DNA of 64,000 nt. Origin: an uncultured Chryseobacterium sp. (GTDB lineage: Bacteria > Bacteroidota > Bacteroidia > Flavobacteriales > Weeksellaceae). The DNA is taken from the NCBI GenBank assembly GCA_913775525.1, contig CAJYLH010000035.1, forward strand, positions 62,001 to 126,000. The letters are read 5' to 3'. Below, piece after piece: positions 63,754-64,000 of this stretch. The translations under genes and the position numbers were made by a program. Under the pieces are notes generated by a model. The model did not search any database, was not told the origin of the DNA, and saw only the letters and a program-made list of their open reading frames with translations. The number at the start of each line of letters is the position of its first letter. The stretch's first letter is position 1.

Positions 63754-64000
63754 AATTTGTAGTTTTTTTATTTGATCCGGTCCATCCTCCTCCCCGGATC
63801 CTCTCTTCAACTTATCTTTCCTGGTTTTTTTACTGATCATCATTTTTCATGAGTTTGAAAATCAACAAGTCAGATTCATGAAAGATTTACTGAAGACTTA
63901 TCATATAAAGTTTAAATTTAAATAATTATTGGCTAGTATCTTCTAATTTTCAGATAATAATTTTCTATCGGTAATTAAAAAAGAGCCTTTCACGCTATCA

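Overview
The window looks like chromosome of a flavobacterium close to Chryseobacterium (Bacteroidota, Weeksellaceae). The reasons are: the Bacteroidota-only type VI secretion proteins TssO/TssP/TssR; TonB-dependent receptors with a preceding or following small partner; promoters of the TTTG-N19-21-TAnnTTTG type in front of HU and secG; starts without Shine-Dalgarno sequences; and a set of proteins (HU plus 29-residue basic peptide plus RNase G, FNR2-type ferredoxin reductase, DUF1304, short Crp-like regulators, a GG-type bacteriocin-like peptide) usual in that family. The genus is inferred from protein character only. No rRNA, tRNA, CRISPR array or complete IS was seen.

Layout. 1-4480 (minus): promoter-proximal end of a T6SS (subtype iii) operon, two TssO-like proteins, a PKD-domain TssP and the lipoprotein TssR, running off the left edge; a divergent LuxR-type regulator with a Glu in place of the phospho-acceptor Asp follows. 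5.4-11.1 kb: housekeeping block (HU, basic peptide, RNase G, CoA-type Nudix hydrolase, acyltransferase, lipoprotein, Mpl). 11.1-22.3 kb: oxidoreductases with a divergent LysR/quinone-reductase pair, a soluble GAF-PAS kinase, a secreted PPC-domain protein, a carboxymuconolactone decarboxylase/Crp pair, DUF1304, and a TonB receptor overlapping a thioredoxin gene. 22.3-29.8 kb: tyrosine catabolism (hmgA, CoA-transferase, hppD, fahA, flavin reductase), interrupted after fahA by a 585-bp inverted-repeat-flanked cassette carrying a GxxExxY gene.

29.8-40.4 kb: accessory genes: bacteriocin-like peptide, three alpha/beta hydrolases, a HipA-like kinase overlapping a DUF3037 gene, CstA, a 96-bp-period repeat block, a membrane-inserted phospholipase-D-like protein and a large TonB receptor. 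40.5-60.5 kb: mostly core functions: UvrD/PcrA helicase, a PAS kinase/receiver pair, an M16 protease pair, SecG, GT2, RecR, a LURP-one-like protein, M20 dipeptidase, LOG protein, prolyl oligopeptidase, a stand-alone RelA/SpoT synthetase, and a ferredoxin/ferredoxin reductase pair. 60.5-64 kb: a gene-free 0.9 kb with a tandemly duplicated non-coding unit (period 283 bp) that carries promoter-like boxes and hairpins on the minus strand, followed by a two-component pair.

The observations I would follow first are the tandem non-coding unit downstream of the response regulator (60.77-61.36 kb), the GxxExxY cassette (28.35-28.94 kb) and the HipA-like/DUF3037 overlapping pair (31.16-32.31 kb).
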